From Aeromonas cavernicola (GTDB lineage Bacteria; Pseudomonadota; Gammaproteobacteria; Enterobacterales; Aeromonadaceae), in assembly GCF_002795305.1 (NCBI RefSeq), contig NZ_PGGC01000109.1:1-51938 (forward strand): a stretch of DNA of 51,938 nt, written 5' to 3'. A program made the translations under genes and the position numbers. Each line of letters starts with the position of its first letter. Within the stretch, counting starts at the first letter, position 1. Positions 1 to 7,479 of the stretch are shown here, in pieces. A model generated the notes under the pieces. It ran no database searches. It was not told the DNA's origin and worked only from the letters and a program-made list of their open reading frames with translations.

Positions 1-15
1 CAGTAACGACCACCA
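1..15 (+). tRNA. tRNA-Val, 3' end only (partial)
   Basis: The first 15 bases are identical to the last 15 bases of the complete tRNA-Val at 143-218, including the CCA end. The rest of this tRNA lies before the window. It shows that the Val and Lys tRNAs alternate in an array. Confidence 0.85.
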
Positions 16-49
16 TATTTGTAGTAAAAAGTTTAAAAATGACGTAGAC

Positions 50-125
50 GGGTCGTTAGCTCAGTCGGTAGAGCAGTTGACTTTTAATCAATTGGTCGCT
101 GGTTCGAATCCAGCACGACCCACCA
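50..125 (+). tRNA. tRNA-Lys (anticodon TTT)
   Basis: A 76-base cloverleaf: acceptor arm GGGTCGT pairs with ACGACCC, anticodon loop CTTTTAA with TTT at 83-85, T-arm GGTTCGAATCC, encoded CCA at 123-125. The sequence is nearly that of the E. coli lysyl tRNA. It lies 17 bases before the next tRNA and is surely cotranscribed with it. Confidence 0.97.
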
Positions 126-142
126 TCATTTAAAGAATCCCA

Positions 143-218
143 GGTCGTTTAGCTCAGCTGGGAGAGCACCTCCCTTACAAGGAGGGGGTCACTGGTTCGA
201 TCCCAGTAACGACCACCA
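143..218 (+). tRNA. tRNA-Val (anticodon TAC)
   Basis: A 76-base cloverleaf: acceptor GGTCGTT pairs with AACGACC, anticodon TAC at 176-178 in loop CTTACAA, encoded CCA at 216-218. It is the last tRNA of the array. The sequence after it changes to a degraded insertion sequence and accessory genes, so the array marks the edge of the variable region. No clear T-run terminator follows. Confidence 0.97.
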
Positions 219-357
219 GTTTTGATACCTCATAAATGAAGTCCCCCTCCAATACTATTCCTGCATACATTCGATTCTTTAAGCAGGGTAATCCCCCCGA
301 AAAACAGGGATGCTCATAATTAGAATTTTCTCGTATCTTGAACGCAGTAGGTTCTAC

Positions 358-624
358 ATGAAAGCATCGCGCTTTAGCGATGCCCAAATCATCGTTATTC
401 TCAAGCAAGCCGAGTCTGGTTCACCCCTCCCTGAGTTGTGCCGTGAGCATGGCATCAGATCCGCGACCTTTTATAAGTGGCACTCCAAATTCGGTGACAT
501 GGATGCCTCCCTCATGACTCGCCTCAACGAGCTGGAGGAGGAAAACTGCCGCTTCAAGAAGATGTATGCCGAGGAGCGCCTCCAGACAGAGAGCATCGCC
601 GAGACCATGGCAAAAAAGGGGTAA
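358..624 (+). CDS. IS3-family (IS407-like) transposase OrfA, 88 aa
   Basis: This 88-residue protein has the full usual length of the small helix-turn-helix subunit (OrfA) of IS3/IS407-type transposases. Recognisable blocks are SRFSDAQIIVILKQAE near the N-terminus, PELCREHGI and SATFYKWHSKFG in the DNA-binding region, and a leucine-zipper-like end with LEEENCRFKKMYAEERL. The start is the ATG directly before KASRF. In intact elements OrfA is joined to OrfB by a -1 frameshift, and the OrfB frame does begin in that relative phase here. OrfB is broken (next entry), so this gene cannot support transposition alone. I could not recognise the element's terminal inverted repeats. Confidence 0.8.
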   Translation: MKASRFSDAQIIVILKQAESGSPLPELCREHGIRSATFYKWHSKFGDMDASLMTRLNELEEENCRFKKMYAEERLQTESIAETMAKKG

Positions 625-638
625 CGCCATCTGCCTGC

Positions 639-880
639 AGGGCGCTGGCTACCAAAGCGGTTGCGCACTTTGCCATCTCAATCAGGCTGGCCTGCAACAT
701 CTTCACAGTCAGTGAAGGCTGTTATCGCTATCAACCCGTGCTCGCCGATGAAAACTAGCTCATCGCGGACTGGTTGCTGCGCATCACCAACACCTAGTGG
801 AACTGGGGCTTTGGCCTCTGTTCTCTCTACACCTGCGTCATATCAAAGGGTTTGCTTGTAACTACAAGCGGATCGACGAT
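639..880 (+). pseudogene. IS3-family transposase OrfB remnant, stops, frameshift and truncation
   Basis: In the frame -1 to OrfA the DNA reads like the start of an IS407-type DDE transposase: ISIRLACNIFTVSEG, CYRYQPVLADEN, LIADWLLRITNT and WNWGFGLC. In-frame TAG stops lie at 756-758 and 795-797. Near 830 the homology changes frame, continuing as LHLRHIKGFACNYKR, and it ends about 875. The catalytic DDE core that should follow is absent. This is therefore a dead fragment of roughly the first quarter of OrfB. The 58 bases after it, up to the next gene, match nothing I recognise. Confidence 0.8.
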
Positions 881-938
881 CATCCCATTTTTCATTTCGA
901 TCCACCCTTGGTGAACGGTTACTTATCTGAGGTCATGG

Positions 939-2063
939 TTAGGCATCACTAAATATTTCAACGTTGCTATATCGGATGCCATGGGCTTCCATAGTTTTAA
1001 AGATCTCGTTATAAAAGCTAGAAGCAATAATCAAATCTGTAATATGAGAATTCCTTATTATTTCATAGCTACATACCTTTAAATTAACACCAGGAATCGT
1101 TAAGTCGGCCTTATTTTTGTCGCCATCAATCACTATCACAGTTGTTTCTTGTAAAATCGCTGGATCAAGGTTATTCAATAAAATAACTGATGCGGACCCA
1201 GCCCCCCACCAGAATACGGTTTTTTTATTTCTGAGGAAGTCATTTGCTCTGTGACTCAGAGACTCACATTGCTGTTTCACTTCCACTAAGTTTTTGATGT
1301 AGTCAATTTTATTGAAAGCGAACTCTACCTCGCGGTAAGAGGCATTACTATTTTTTGCAAATACTACCCGCAGGCTGTCCATCTCTATGGCAAAATCGAT
1401 AATTTTTAACTGATGAGCACGAGCTAATGTATGCATGAATTGAATATTGTAATAGAAGAGATGTTGAACATGAAATCCCCCAAAATCAGGAACCTCTATG
1501 ACAATCTTACCTTTGTCGCTTAATGAGTTTGCCATTAGAGTAAATATTGAAAAAGGATCTTCAAAGTGCTCAAATACGTGCATTAAGTAATAGCCATCTA
1601 TTTTATTTGCTGCATAGCTTTTATCAAAGTAACCCTTTATTACATTTAATCCTAATGCCTTGGCACTGTCCGCTTGTGGGCCAGGCTCTATGCCTGTAAT
1701 ATTTGAAAAACCGCTATCACTCAGCACTTTTAATAAATATGCTTCGGAGCAGCCAATTTCAATTATTTTGTCACGGGAATTAAAATGCCGCTTTATTGTA
1801 TTAATCATGCCATCATATTTAGTTGTGCCAATATTATTTAATGGGGAAATATATAGATAGTTGTCATATATTTCCTTTAATTCTTCAGAGGACAATTTCT
1901 TTGATGCAAACCCCAACATGCAGTCCTTACAAATGCTTACTTGCATATCGGCTACTTTGACGGGAAAATTCCCCGCATATGCAGATAAAATAATCGGCAT
2001 GCTTCGCTCAAGGAAAACTTGGGTGTTATGGCTATGACAATAAGGGCATTTCATCATATTCAT
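939..2063 (-). CDS. Class I SAM-dependent methyltransferase with N-terminal zinc-binding region and C-terminal Rossmann-like domain
   Basis: This 374-residue protein has three parts. Residues 6-48 hold two Cys pairs (C6/C9 and C45/C48) typical of the zinc-binding region of sugar C-methyltransferase-like enzymes. Residues about 95-200 form a SAM-binding fold with the motif I stretch IIEIGCSEAYLL (100-111) and the post-motif MHVFEHFEDP. Residues about 280-370 look like the C-terminal domain of this family, with WGAGSAS at 286-292. Relatives methylate nucleotide-linked sugars or act in surface-glycan clusters; the substrate here is unknown. The gene is visibly AT-rich with codon use unlike the core genes, which suggests transfer. 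It lies 84 bases downstream of the DUF4910 gene on the same strand and may be the last gene of that operon. Confidence 0.8.
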   Translation of the reverse strand: MNMMKCPYCHSHNTQVFLERSMPIILSAYAGNFPVKVADMQVSICKDCMLGFASKKLSSEELKEIYDNYLYISPLNNIGTTKYDGMINTIKRHFNSRDKIIEIGCSEAYLLKVLSDSGFSNITGIEPGPQADSAKALGLNVIKGYFDKSYAANKIDGYYLMHVFEHFEDPFSIFTLMANSLSDKGKIVIEVPDFGGFHVQHLFYYNIQFMHTLARAHQLKIIDFAIEMDSLRVVFAKNSNASYREVEFAFNKIDYIKNLVEVKQQCESLSHRANDFLRNKKTVFWWGAGSASVILLNNLDPAILQETTVIVIDGDKNKADLTIPGVNLKVCSYEIIRNSHITDLIIASSFYNEIFKTMEAHGIRYSNVEIFSDA

Positions 2064-2147
2064 CCTTAAATATAAAATAATACAAAATTGAAGCTATAGA
2101 ATGTCATTTTTACTAAATAATGTATCGGCTGGTTTTCGGTAAAGCAC

Positions 2148-3509
2148 TTAACTATTTACTGAGTTTTCAGAAATAACGTTAACACGGCGCAATAAATCTG
2201 CGCCTAGCAAGATGTCCGCTAGCGGTGCTATCTGCCAAAAAGGGACTTTAATAACCTCAGCAATTTCAAATAGCGTGAGGCGGCCATCACTATAGGCCAG
2301 TAAATTCATCATGTCCTGTGTTTGCCCACCTGAGCTACGTGTGGATAAGTTTGGATAGAGTCCTCGTTTACCTAGCTGGGGTTCACCTAATACGGTTACC
2401 TGATAACGGTCATCCAATTCTAGGATTTCGATAGCTCGGCGTAGTGCTAAGAAACTACCAGCGAGGCCTGCAGGTGTGACTAAGGTGAGATCATCTAATG
2501 AAGTGTGATACTCGGCATAACAACCATATTTACTGCGCATTAATGTGGTTATTGGGAGATCAATACCAGGTGCACAGAGTTGACGTTCGTTAGAGCCTCG
2601 CTCGAGATAACTGTATACCTGATAATCTGGCGCGATATGGCTGAGCACATGACGGCCAATGCGATCAGCCAAGCTGTTACCTTGTCGAGAAGGCAAGAAT
2701 GAGTAGCAGCGCTCATCTCCCATGCAGGTTAGATTGAATCCAGCTAGTGTATGACGTTTGAGATGATCTAGGTGCTGAGCCAAGTAGACGATTGCGCCCA
2801 AGGTTTCAGGAACAAGCATTAGCCGATAGCTATAACGACGTCGGGGCAATGAGGCTAGCCAAGCCATCAAAAAGACTCCGACACCAGGTCCTGATAGCTC
2901 GTTGTTAGCCATGGATGGATGACAGATATAGCTAGATAATAAGATTTCCTGCTCGCTCTCCCCCGGTAATACCCACTCGGCGTAGGTCATTGAACCTGGT
3001 TGCAAACGGGTATCAATTACCACTTGATAATCGCCTTCTGGCAGTGCTGCACGGACTTTGTGGGGTAAACAAAATCCCCAGTAACGTTGGTAATAGGAGG
3101 TGATATAAGGAATGGCGTCAGGTAATTCGGGTAATGAATGTAAATGAGGCTGAAGTTCAGCTAATGAGAGAGTACAGCGGATCGGCTCTGAATAACCAAC
3201 CAGATGTAAATTGTGATCATCGAAATCAACCACTTTTTGGCCGTCAGGTCCTATCAGATAGGCCTGTTGCACATTCCATTCATCAGGTACGGTCCAATCA
3301 AAAAATTTAGTTCCGCTTGGGATCTCGTGAATGCGTAAATCTGGCAGGCAATGTTCGCGTAATAAGTGCAGCGTTTGCCGGGCACCATCGCCTGTTAAGC
3401 TGCGATTGAGTGGGAATAATAAGGTAAGTAAACGGTGTAGTCGCTCACCTAGTTCTGTCTGGTTGTTCCAATCAGTAGGGAGATAATCGCTCTTATCTGA
3501 AGATGTCAT
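2148..3509 (-). CDS. DUF4910 aminopeptidase-like protein (M28-like zinc fold)
   Basis: This 453-residue protein matches the DUF4910 layout: an N-terminal part with an inserted DUF2172-type segment (FFDWTVPDEW, PYITSYYQRYWGF), an M28-like core, and a C-terminal winged-helix region (about residues 395-445). Likely metal or active-site positions are H197 in SSYICHPSMANNELSGP, E235 in VPETLGAI, the ERGSNERQ block (303-310) and H335 in EYHTSLDD. Family members are described as probable zinc aminopeptidases but usually sit in surface-polysaccharide or secondary-metabolite clusters, so amide hydrolysis of a non-peptide substrate is possible. The start ATG overlaps the VOC stop as ATGA, so it is translationally coupled to it. 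It is the fifth gene of the operon. Confidence 0.82.
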   Translation of the reverse strand: MTSSDKSDYLPTDWNNQTELGERLHRLLTLLFPLNRSLTGDGARQTLHLLREHCLPDLRIHEIPSGTKFFDWTVPDEWNVQQAYLIGPDGQKVVDFDDHNLHLVGYSEPIRCTLSLAELQPHLHSLPELPDAIPYITSYYQRYWGFCLPHKVRAALPEGDYQVVIDTRLQPGSMTYAEWVLPGESEQEILLSSYICHPSMANNELSGPGVGVFLMAWLASLPRRRYSYRLMLVPETLGAIVYLAQHLDHLKRHTLAGFNLTCMGDERCYSFLPSRQGNSLADRIGRHVLSHIAPDYQVYSYLERGSNERQLCAPGIDLPITTLMRSKYGCYAEYHTSLDDLTLVTPAGLAGSFLALRRAIEILELDDRYQVTVLGEPQLGKRGLYPNLSTRSSGGQTQDMMNLLAYSDGRLTLFEIAEVIKVPFWQIAPLADILLGADLLRRVNVISENSVNS

Positions 3510-3907
3510 ATCGCTTCCTCAATTAATTCGACGATATGGCCTAAGGGGCTTAGAAAGAACTGAACGTATGCCCCACCGAATGCCACAGCGGGTTGGCGAG
3601 GGCCAAGGGGAAGGTGGCGCTGTTCCCTTAATTTATCCGCTGTTGTGGTCAAGCACGTTACCCGATAAGCCAGATGATTAATCACGTTACGGCGTGTTTT
3701 GAGTACCTGTGTAACAGGACTGTCTTCCCCAATTGGGGCAATTAACTCGTAGCATATTCCTGCAGGGTCATGAACGAATTGTACCCACACCTTTTGCAGT
3801 GGATCTTTGACTGCCACTGAGAATTGGCTTAGTCCTAATACCTCTCGGCAGTAATGCTCCCCATTCGCTAGGTCTGTCACAACCAGCCCAATATGATCAA
3901 ACCGCAT
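3506..3907 (-). CDS. VOC (glyoxalase/epimerase-like) family protein
   Basis: A 133-residue protein of the vicinal oxygen chelate superfamily, made of two beta-alpha-beta-beta-beta modules. Candidate metal ligands are H5 in RFDHIGLVV, E54 in CYELIAP, H78 in NVINHLAYRV and E127 in GHIVELIE, the set seen in methylmalonyl-CoA epimerase-type members. I chose the ATG at 3907 rather than the in-frame start 30 bases upstream because GGAGGG lies at ideal distance before it. It overlaps the end of the AAC(3)-like gene by 11 bases and the next gene by 4. An epimerase or isomerase acting on an acyl thioester is a reasonable guess given the acyl carrier protein in the operon, but this is inference. Confidence 0.78.
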   Translation of the reverse strand: MRFDHIGLVVTDLANGEHYCREVLGLSQFSVAVKDPLQKVWVQFVHDPAGICYELIAPIGEDSPVTQVLKTRRNVINHLAYRVTCLTTTADKLREQRHLPLGPRQPAVAFGGAYVQFFLSPLGHIVELIEEAI

Positions 3908-4661
3908 TTTGGTTCCCTCCCGCTCGGATAAGTGCATAGGGGGTGCTGGCTATCAGCTCACGGGCTACACGACTAAAATCACGGCAAGATACCGCCCATA
4001 TCGGTACGCGTTGGCATAGCGCCTGGCGCCAGGCACCTTCAGCCTTTAATTGCTCGACCAAGCGAGTCAGGTCTATTTCACTCGCGAGGGATAAGTCGCG
4101 GACGTAGTAATCAGAGCGCCAATTTCGACTTATCCCTTCGCTATACACCTGACCTTCAAACCATTTGTGATAACGGTAAGGTACCGCTAATTGCTGCTCT
4201 ACATAGTGGGTAAAGGTCAATCGATCAGGGTGACATCCCAGCCCTAGCAGCCACCCCTCTTGCTCTGCTAGCCAAGCAAACACACTCTCAGGGCCAAAGC
4301 AGTCGTGATATTCCTGAGTGGCGAGCTGATGAGCGCTAGGTCCGCTGATTGCGATACTGAAAATAGGGTCTAATGTGCGATGAACCCCCTCACGTTGCCT
4401 GAAAATTTCAGTCATCAAACCCACTCTGCTGGGGGTCGTCGCAGGGTTAAAACATTCAGCCTCCATCGGGCTGTATGTAAAGGTGGGGACTAGCACGTTT
4501 CCAGCCAACCAATGTTCTAGATATGACCAAAACATGTTGATCCCATGAGGATTTCCCATATTGGGAAATTGCGCTACTACCATCGCATCTGAGTGGACCA
4601 TCACGGAGCAGCCTTTGGGAATAGCTAGCATGTCTAATGCCTGCTCAATCGCCTGCTTCAT
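3897..4661 (-). CDS. AAC(3)-family N-acyltransferase-like protein
   Basis: A 254-residue member of the aminoglycoside 3-N-acetyltransferase fold. Diagnostic stretches are VPTFTYS (58-64), HRTLDPIFSIAISGP (94-108), CFGPESVFAWL and the TH-x-x-E motif at 151-155, which carries the catalytic-type His and Glu. Within a FkbH/ACP operon and without resistance-gene context it is more likely to move an acyl group from a carrier protein to an amino sugar than to inactivate antibiotics. The start overlaps the ACP stop (ATGA). A resistance function cannot be excluded from sequence alone, but many chromosomal AAC(3)-like proteins in glycan clusters are not resistance enzymes. Confidence 0.8.
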   Translation of the reverse strand: MKQAIEQALDMLAIPKGCSVMVHSDAMVVAQFPNMGNPHGINMFWSYLEHWLAGNVLVPTFTYSPMEAECFNPATTPSRVGLMTEIFRQREGVHRTLDPIFSIAISGPSAHQLATQEYHDCFGPESVFAWLAEQEGWLLGLGCHPDRLTFTHYVEQQLAVPYRYHKWFEGQVYSEGISRNWRSDYYVRDLSLASEIDLTRLVEQLKAEGAWRQALCQRVPIWAVSCRDFSRVARELIASTPYALIRAGGNQNAV

Positions 4662-4888
4662 CTAGTCACACCTTTATGAAGCAGTGCTTGATGAATATCA
4701 GGCAAGTTTTTGAGCATGGCTAATTCTTCTGGCTCAAACCGAATAGCAAAATGCTGTTCAATTAATAACAACAGGTTGAAATGCCCCAGCGAATCCCATT
4801 CAGGAAAGCAGCCAAGGCCGAGTGCTTGAGGATGGTCTAAATTGGCGTGGGGAAATTGCTGACTAACCAGATTAATTAGATCATTCAT
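4658..4888 (-). CDS. Acyl carrier protein (phosphopantetheine-binding)
   Basis: A 76-residue carrier protein. The phosphopantetheine attachment motif is EWDSLGHFNLL, with Ser33 as the modified residue; the following helix (LLLIEQHFAIRF) and acidic turn are typical of ACP helix II-III. It is separate from fatty-acid AcpP, whose motif is DSLDTVEL. Its ATG lies within the end of the FkbH-like gene (8-base overlap ATGAATGA) and is preceded by GGAG, and its own stop overlaps the next start. FkbH-like proteins load three-carbon units on such stand-alone ACPs, so the pairing is functionally meaningful. Confidence 0.85.
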   Translation of the reverse strand: MNDLINLVSQQFPHANLDHPQALGLGCFPEWDSLGHFNLLLLIEQHFAIRFEPEELAMLKNLPDIHQALLHKGVTR

Positions 4889-6566
4889 GGGTATAAAACT
4901 CCAAATATGGAAGAGACACTAACGGCAAATCCAGAGATAGCAATATTTCATCAGCCTGCGGCACATACCCAACGTCAGCGGCGACTGGGTGAGTCGGTAA
5001 GGTCGCTAAAAAATTCCGTGCAGGTTGGTTTCGGTCGGTGGCGATGTAACTTATGACTAATTGGCTAATGCCTTTTGCCATTAACGCGGTGGCTAATTGG
5101 GCAAGCAACCAATATTCAAAACCACGGCCTAATACTCGACAACTAATGGCTAAGGTATCGAGCAACGCCGTATTGGTATTAAGAGGGCGCACCATCAACA
5201 AGGCTGTCATACCATGGTCGGCGAATTTGTCTTGTAACGACGCTAGCCAAACATCCCCCTGATCTTTGGCAAATAGCGCCAGCTCTCCTGCCTGATATCG
5301 TTTGCCTGAGAGGTTAAACTGGTTTGTTTTTTGGGTCAGTTGTTCGGCCCGCAGCTGATTAGAGGGGGCGAGTGGTTGCCATTTCGCCGCTAGCCTCAGT
5401 TGCTGTAAAAAAGCTCGCTCATCGCCCAGTTGTTGCTGTACTTCTTGTGCTTGCGCTTTAGCCCGATAAGAGCGTTGGCGTAGCTGATCATCAGGGCTAT
5501 GTTGATGGCGATGGAGTGCCGTTAGCATCATCAATGCATCAGGCCATTCCCAGATTTCACTTGGCGGGGTCACTACCGTTACTTCTGGGCAGTTGGCCCT
5601 GACCTCACTACGTTCTAATTCACTGTCATCCCAGAACACCATGCTCTCTAAGCCAACATTGAGCTGCTGTGCTAAGCGCCGTAGGCCGGCCGACTTCGTA
5701 TCCCAGCCGATTTCAGCGGCAGTGATCTGTTGCCGAGTCAGCACCATTCCTTGGTGGCGATCGAACAAGTGCCAGACATCATCGGCTCCATTTTTAGAGC
5801 AAAGTGCCAAGATGACACCTTGGCTATGCCAGTAGCAAACGGCCTGCTGAAAAGCCTGATAAACGCGCCCAATACCATCTTGTCCAAGTGAGATGCCTGC
5901 AATGCCATCTTCACCGACCACTCCTCCCCACAATGTATTATCGCAATCTAGCACCAGCACTTTATGAGCTGGGTGATGTAGCCGGTGCAATAAGGGGGCG
6001 ATCCACTCCGCTAAACTTACCAGTCCAGTCATGGAGAAGGGACAAGACATTAAGTAGTAATTACGGCTATCAAAGTGGTGTGAGTATCCGTGTCGCTGGA
6101 GCCAAAGTGGCAGGTGCAGGTTACTTAAACTGGGGTAACGTTGGTGCAACGAAGCTAGTTGATGATCAAATTCATTGGATAAGCGCGCAAGAACGGAAGG
6201 AGCTGTGCCAAATACGGATGCCGGTGAACGGCTATATGCCCCCACTAACAAGGTATCTTGCGGCCGCAGCTGTAAACGTTGGACAAGTGGTTGACATAGC
6301 GTATTAAGCCACTCGGTAACGGCTTGTTGCTTCCCCTCCTCAGCTAATCGCTCCCAGGTTAGTAAGGTTTGGGTTGGCACCAAATCTTCCCACAACCAGA
6401 TAATAATATGTGTTTGTGGCTCGGCATCAGCGGGTTGGCTCATCAAGGTCTGTAACCACTGGCCATGTGGGGCAACGTGGACCTCTGTAGCCGGAGATAA
6501 TGACCGCCACGCCACGTTGCCTGGCATTAAAAATGAGCTGCCACTCAGATAAATCGTCCTTGTCAC
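4881..6566 (-). CDS. FkbH-like HAD-IIIC family protein (acyl-ACP forming)
   Basis: A 561-residue protein with an N-terminal accessory region (about 1-195), a HAD-IIIC phosphatase core and a C-terminal GNAT-like region. The HAD nucleophile motif is LVLDCDNTLWGG with D207 and D209; CSKN is the second motif and FWDDSELERSEV the acidic third motif. QKTNQFNLSGKRY marks the GNAT-like part. FkbH proteins of polyketide pathways dephosphorylate 1,3-bisphosphoglycerate and load glyceryl on an ACP; homologues in glycan clusters are less well known. I chose GTG at 6566 over TTG at 6572 because GAGG sits 7 bases before it. It is the first gene of the five-gene overlapping operon and reads into the ACP gene. 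Confidence 0.82.
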   Translation of the reverse strand: MTRTIYLSGSSFLMPGNVAWRSLSPATEVHVAPHGQWLQTLMSQPADAEPQTHIIIWLWEDLVPTQTLLTWERLAEEGKQQAVTEWLNTLCQPLVQRLQLRPQDTLLVGAYSRSPASVFGTAPSVLARLSNEFDHQLASLHQRYPSLSNLHLPLWLQRHGYSHHFDSRNYYLMSCPFSMTGLVSLAEWIAPLLHRLHHPAHKVLVLDCDNTLWGGVVGEDGIAGISLGQDGIGRVYQAFQQAVCYWHSQGVILALCSKNGADDVWHLFDRHQGMVLTRQQITAAEIGWDTKSAGLRRLAQQLNVGLESMVFWDDSELERSEVRANCPEVTVVTPPSEIWEWPDALMMLTALHRHQHSPDDQLRQRSYRAKAQAQEVQQQLGDERAFLQQLRLAAKWQPLAPSNQLRAEQLTQKTNQFNLSGKRYQAGELALFAKDQGDVWLASLQDKFADHGMTALLMVRPLNTNTALLDTLAISCRVLGRGFEYWLLAQLATALMAKGISQLVISYIATDRNQPARNFLATLPTHPVAADVGYVPQADEILLSLDLPLVSLPYLEFYTHE

Positions 6567-6821
6567 CTGCAAGCCTCGTTATCACTAAACCCATCAGTTA
6601 ATGGAGTAATAGAACTAGCCCGAACTTAATGCAAAATATTTCAAAGGGTTATTTTTATTTTTTGGGGAGGGCACGATCAAAGGCATATGGCTAAAAAGAG
6701 TTACTTTTATCAGTAACTAGAGATTGATAAGTACGACCGTCTCAGCTGTTTTTGCAACCGAAAAACTGATGATGTTCATATTTACCCAAAATGGAGTTAT
6801 CCCCTATTTTAAATGGCAATA
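6567..6821. other. Intergenic region upstream of the FkbH operon, with a small inverted repeat
   Basis: This 255-base AT-rich stretch must contain the promoter of the leftward operon. No convincing -10/-35 pair, JUMPstart or ops element was seen. A short inverted repeat, AGTTACT and AGTAACT separated by six bases, lies at 6699-6718. The change from accessory to core-like genes probably falls here. Confidence 0.5.
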
Positions 6822-7355
6822 TTAGTAATTGATGCTGATATAGGTAGATTCTGGTATATCCCACAGATGTTTTAGGTATACGGTCAGCACAAAGAAGAGG
6901 TTGGCCAGCAGATTGGTAAAGCGATACAGGATAGGGTCAAAACGAGCGCCACTTTCCTCCAGCCTGACCAGCCATCGTACGACTTTTTTACTGCCACAAC
7001 GACATAGGTGTAGGGTGGGAACAGGTTGGGGGCCTTGAGGTAGCACAAAGCCGGTTACTCGTCCTTTAGTGGCTTCGTTATAGTGATCGTAACGTTTTTT
7101 TAGCCATTCGATGTCTGTCTCAACAATGCCCAGCCTGCCTCGTACAGAACCATTTAGATGGTAAATTAATCGCTGGATCGCCTCTAAGTCGCTGGCGACC
7201 TCTTGAGTGTTGTCTTGCCTCGGTAACTGAGCAAGGGCAGCACCAACTTGGCAGCAGAGTTCATCGGTGGCAATTTCATAATCACAGCTGAGCCGTGTTT
7301 CGAAGATAAAGGGATAACAAAGTTCCCGCTTATCACTGGGTTTTTTGGGGTTCAT
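6822..7355 (-). CDS. PduO-type cobalamin adenosyltransferase-like protein, divergent
   Basis: The 177-residue protein follows the helical-bundle pattern of PduO-type ATP:cob(I)alamin adenosyltransferases: YEIATDELCCQVGAALAQL corresponds to the first conserved helix, LEAIQRLIYHLNG to the second, FVLPQGPQPVPTLHLCRCG to the usual FVLPGG...LHLAR block, and RFTNLLANLFFVLTVYLKH to the last helix. The N-terminal ATP-binding loop of the family (YTKTGDxGxT) is absent, and the active-site arginine cluster is changed to CRCGSKKVVRW. It may therefore be a non-catalytic relative, or bind cobalamin or another ligand. No cobalamin genes are nearby. The start ATG is followed by Lys/Pro-rich residues and no competing start was seen. 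Confidence 0.6.
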   Translation of the reverse strand: MNPKKPSDKRELCYPFIFETRLSCDYEIATDELCCQVGAALAQLPRQDNTQEVASDLEAIQRLIYHLNGSVRGRLGIVETDIEWLKKRYDHYNEATKGRVTGFVLPQGPQPVPTLHLCRCGSKKVVRWLVRLEESGARFDPILYRFTNLLANLFFVLTVYLKHLWDIPESTYISINY

Positions 7356-7369
7356 AAGCTGACCAAGGC

Positions 7370-7412
7370 AGAAAAAAATGAGAGTGTGCCAGCCCCAAGA
7401 GGGGCTGGCACA
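7370..7412 (-). terminator. Intrinsic terminator of the DUF5610 gene
   Basis: A perfect 12-bp stem TGTGCCAGCCCC / GGGGCTGGCACA (7385-7396 and 7401-7412) with a 4-base loop is followed, on the minus strand, by a run of T residues (7373-7379). Confidence 0.8.
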
Positions 7413-7479
7413 TGGTGAGTCATTGATAGCAGATATTATTGCCAGACTTTGGTCTGATAGTGGGCTGTGCCCCTATGTT

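Noticed and set aside
199-218. tRNA-Val 3' end as an att site with a partner beyond the accessory block
   Set aside because: The only other copy seen is the tRNA fragment at 1-15; around 6700-6750 only short matches such as CAGTAAC occur, and there is no integrase.
3897-4661. Aminoglycoside resistance gene
   Set aside because: The fold is AAC(3), but tight coupling to an ACP and FkbH-like gene points to biosynthesis; resistance cannot be claimed from sequence.
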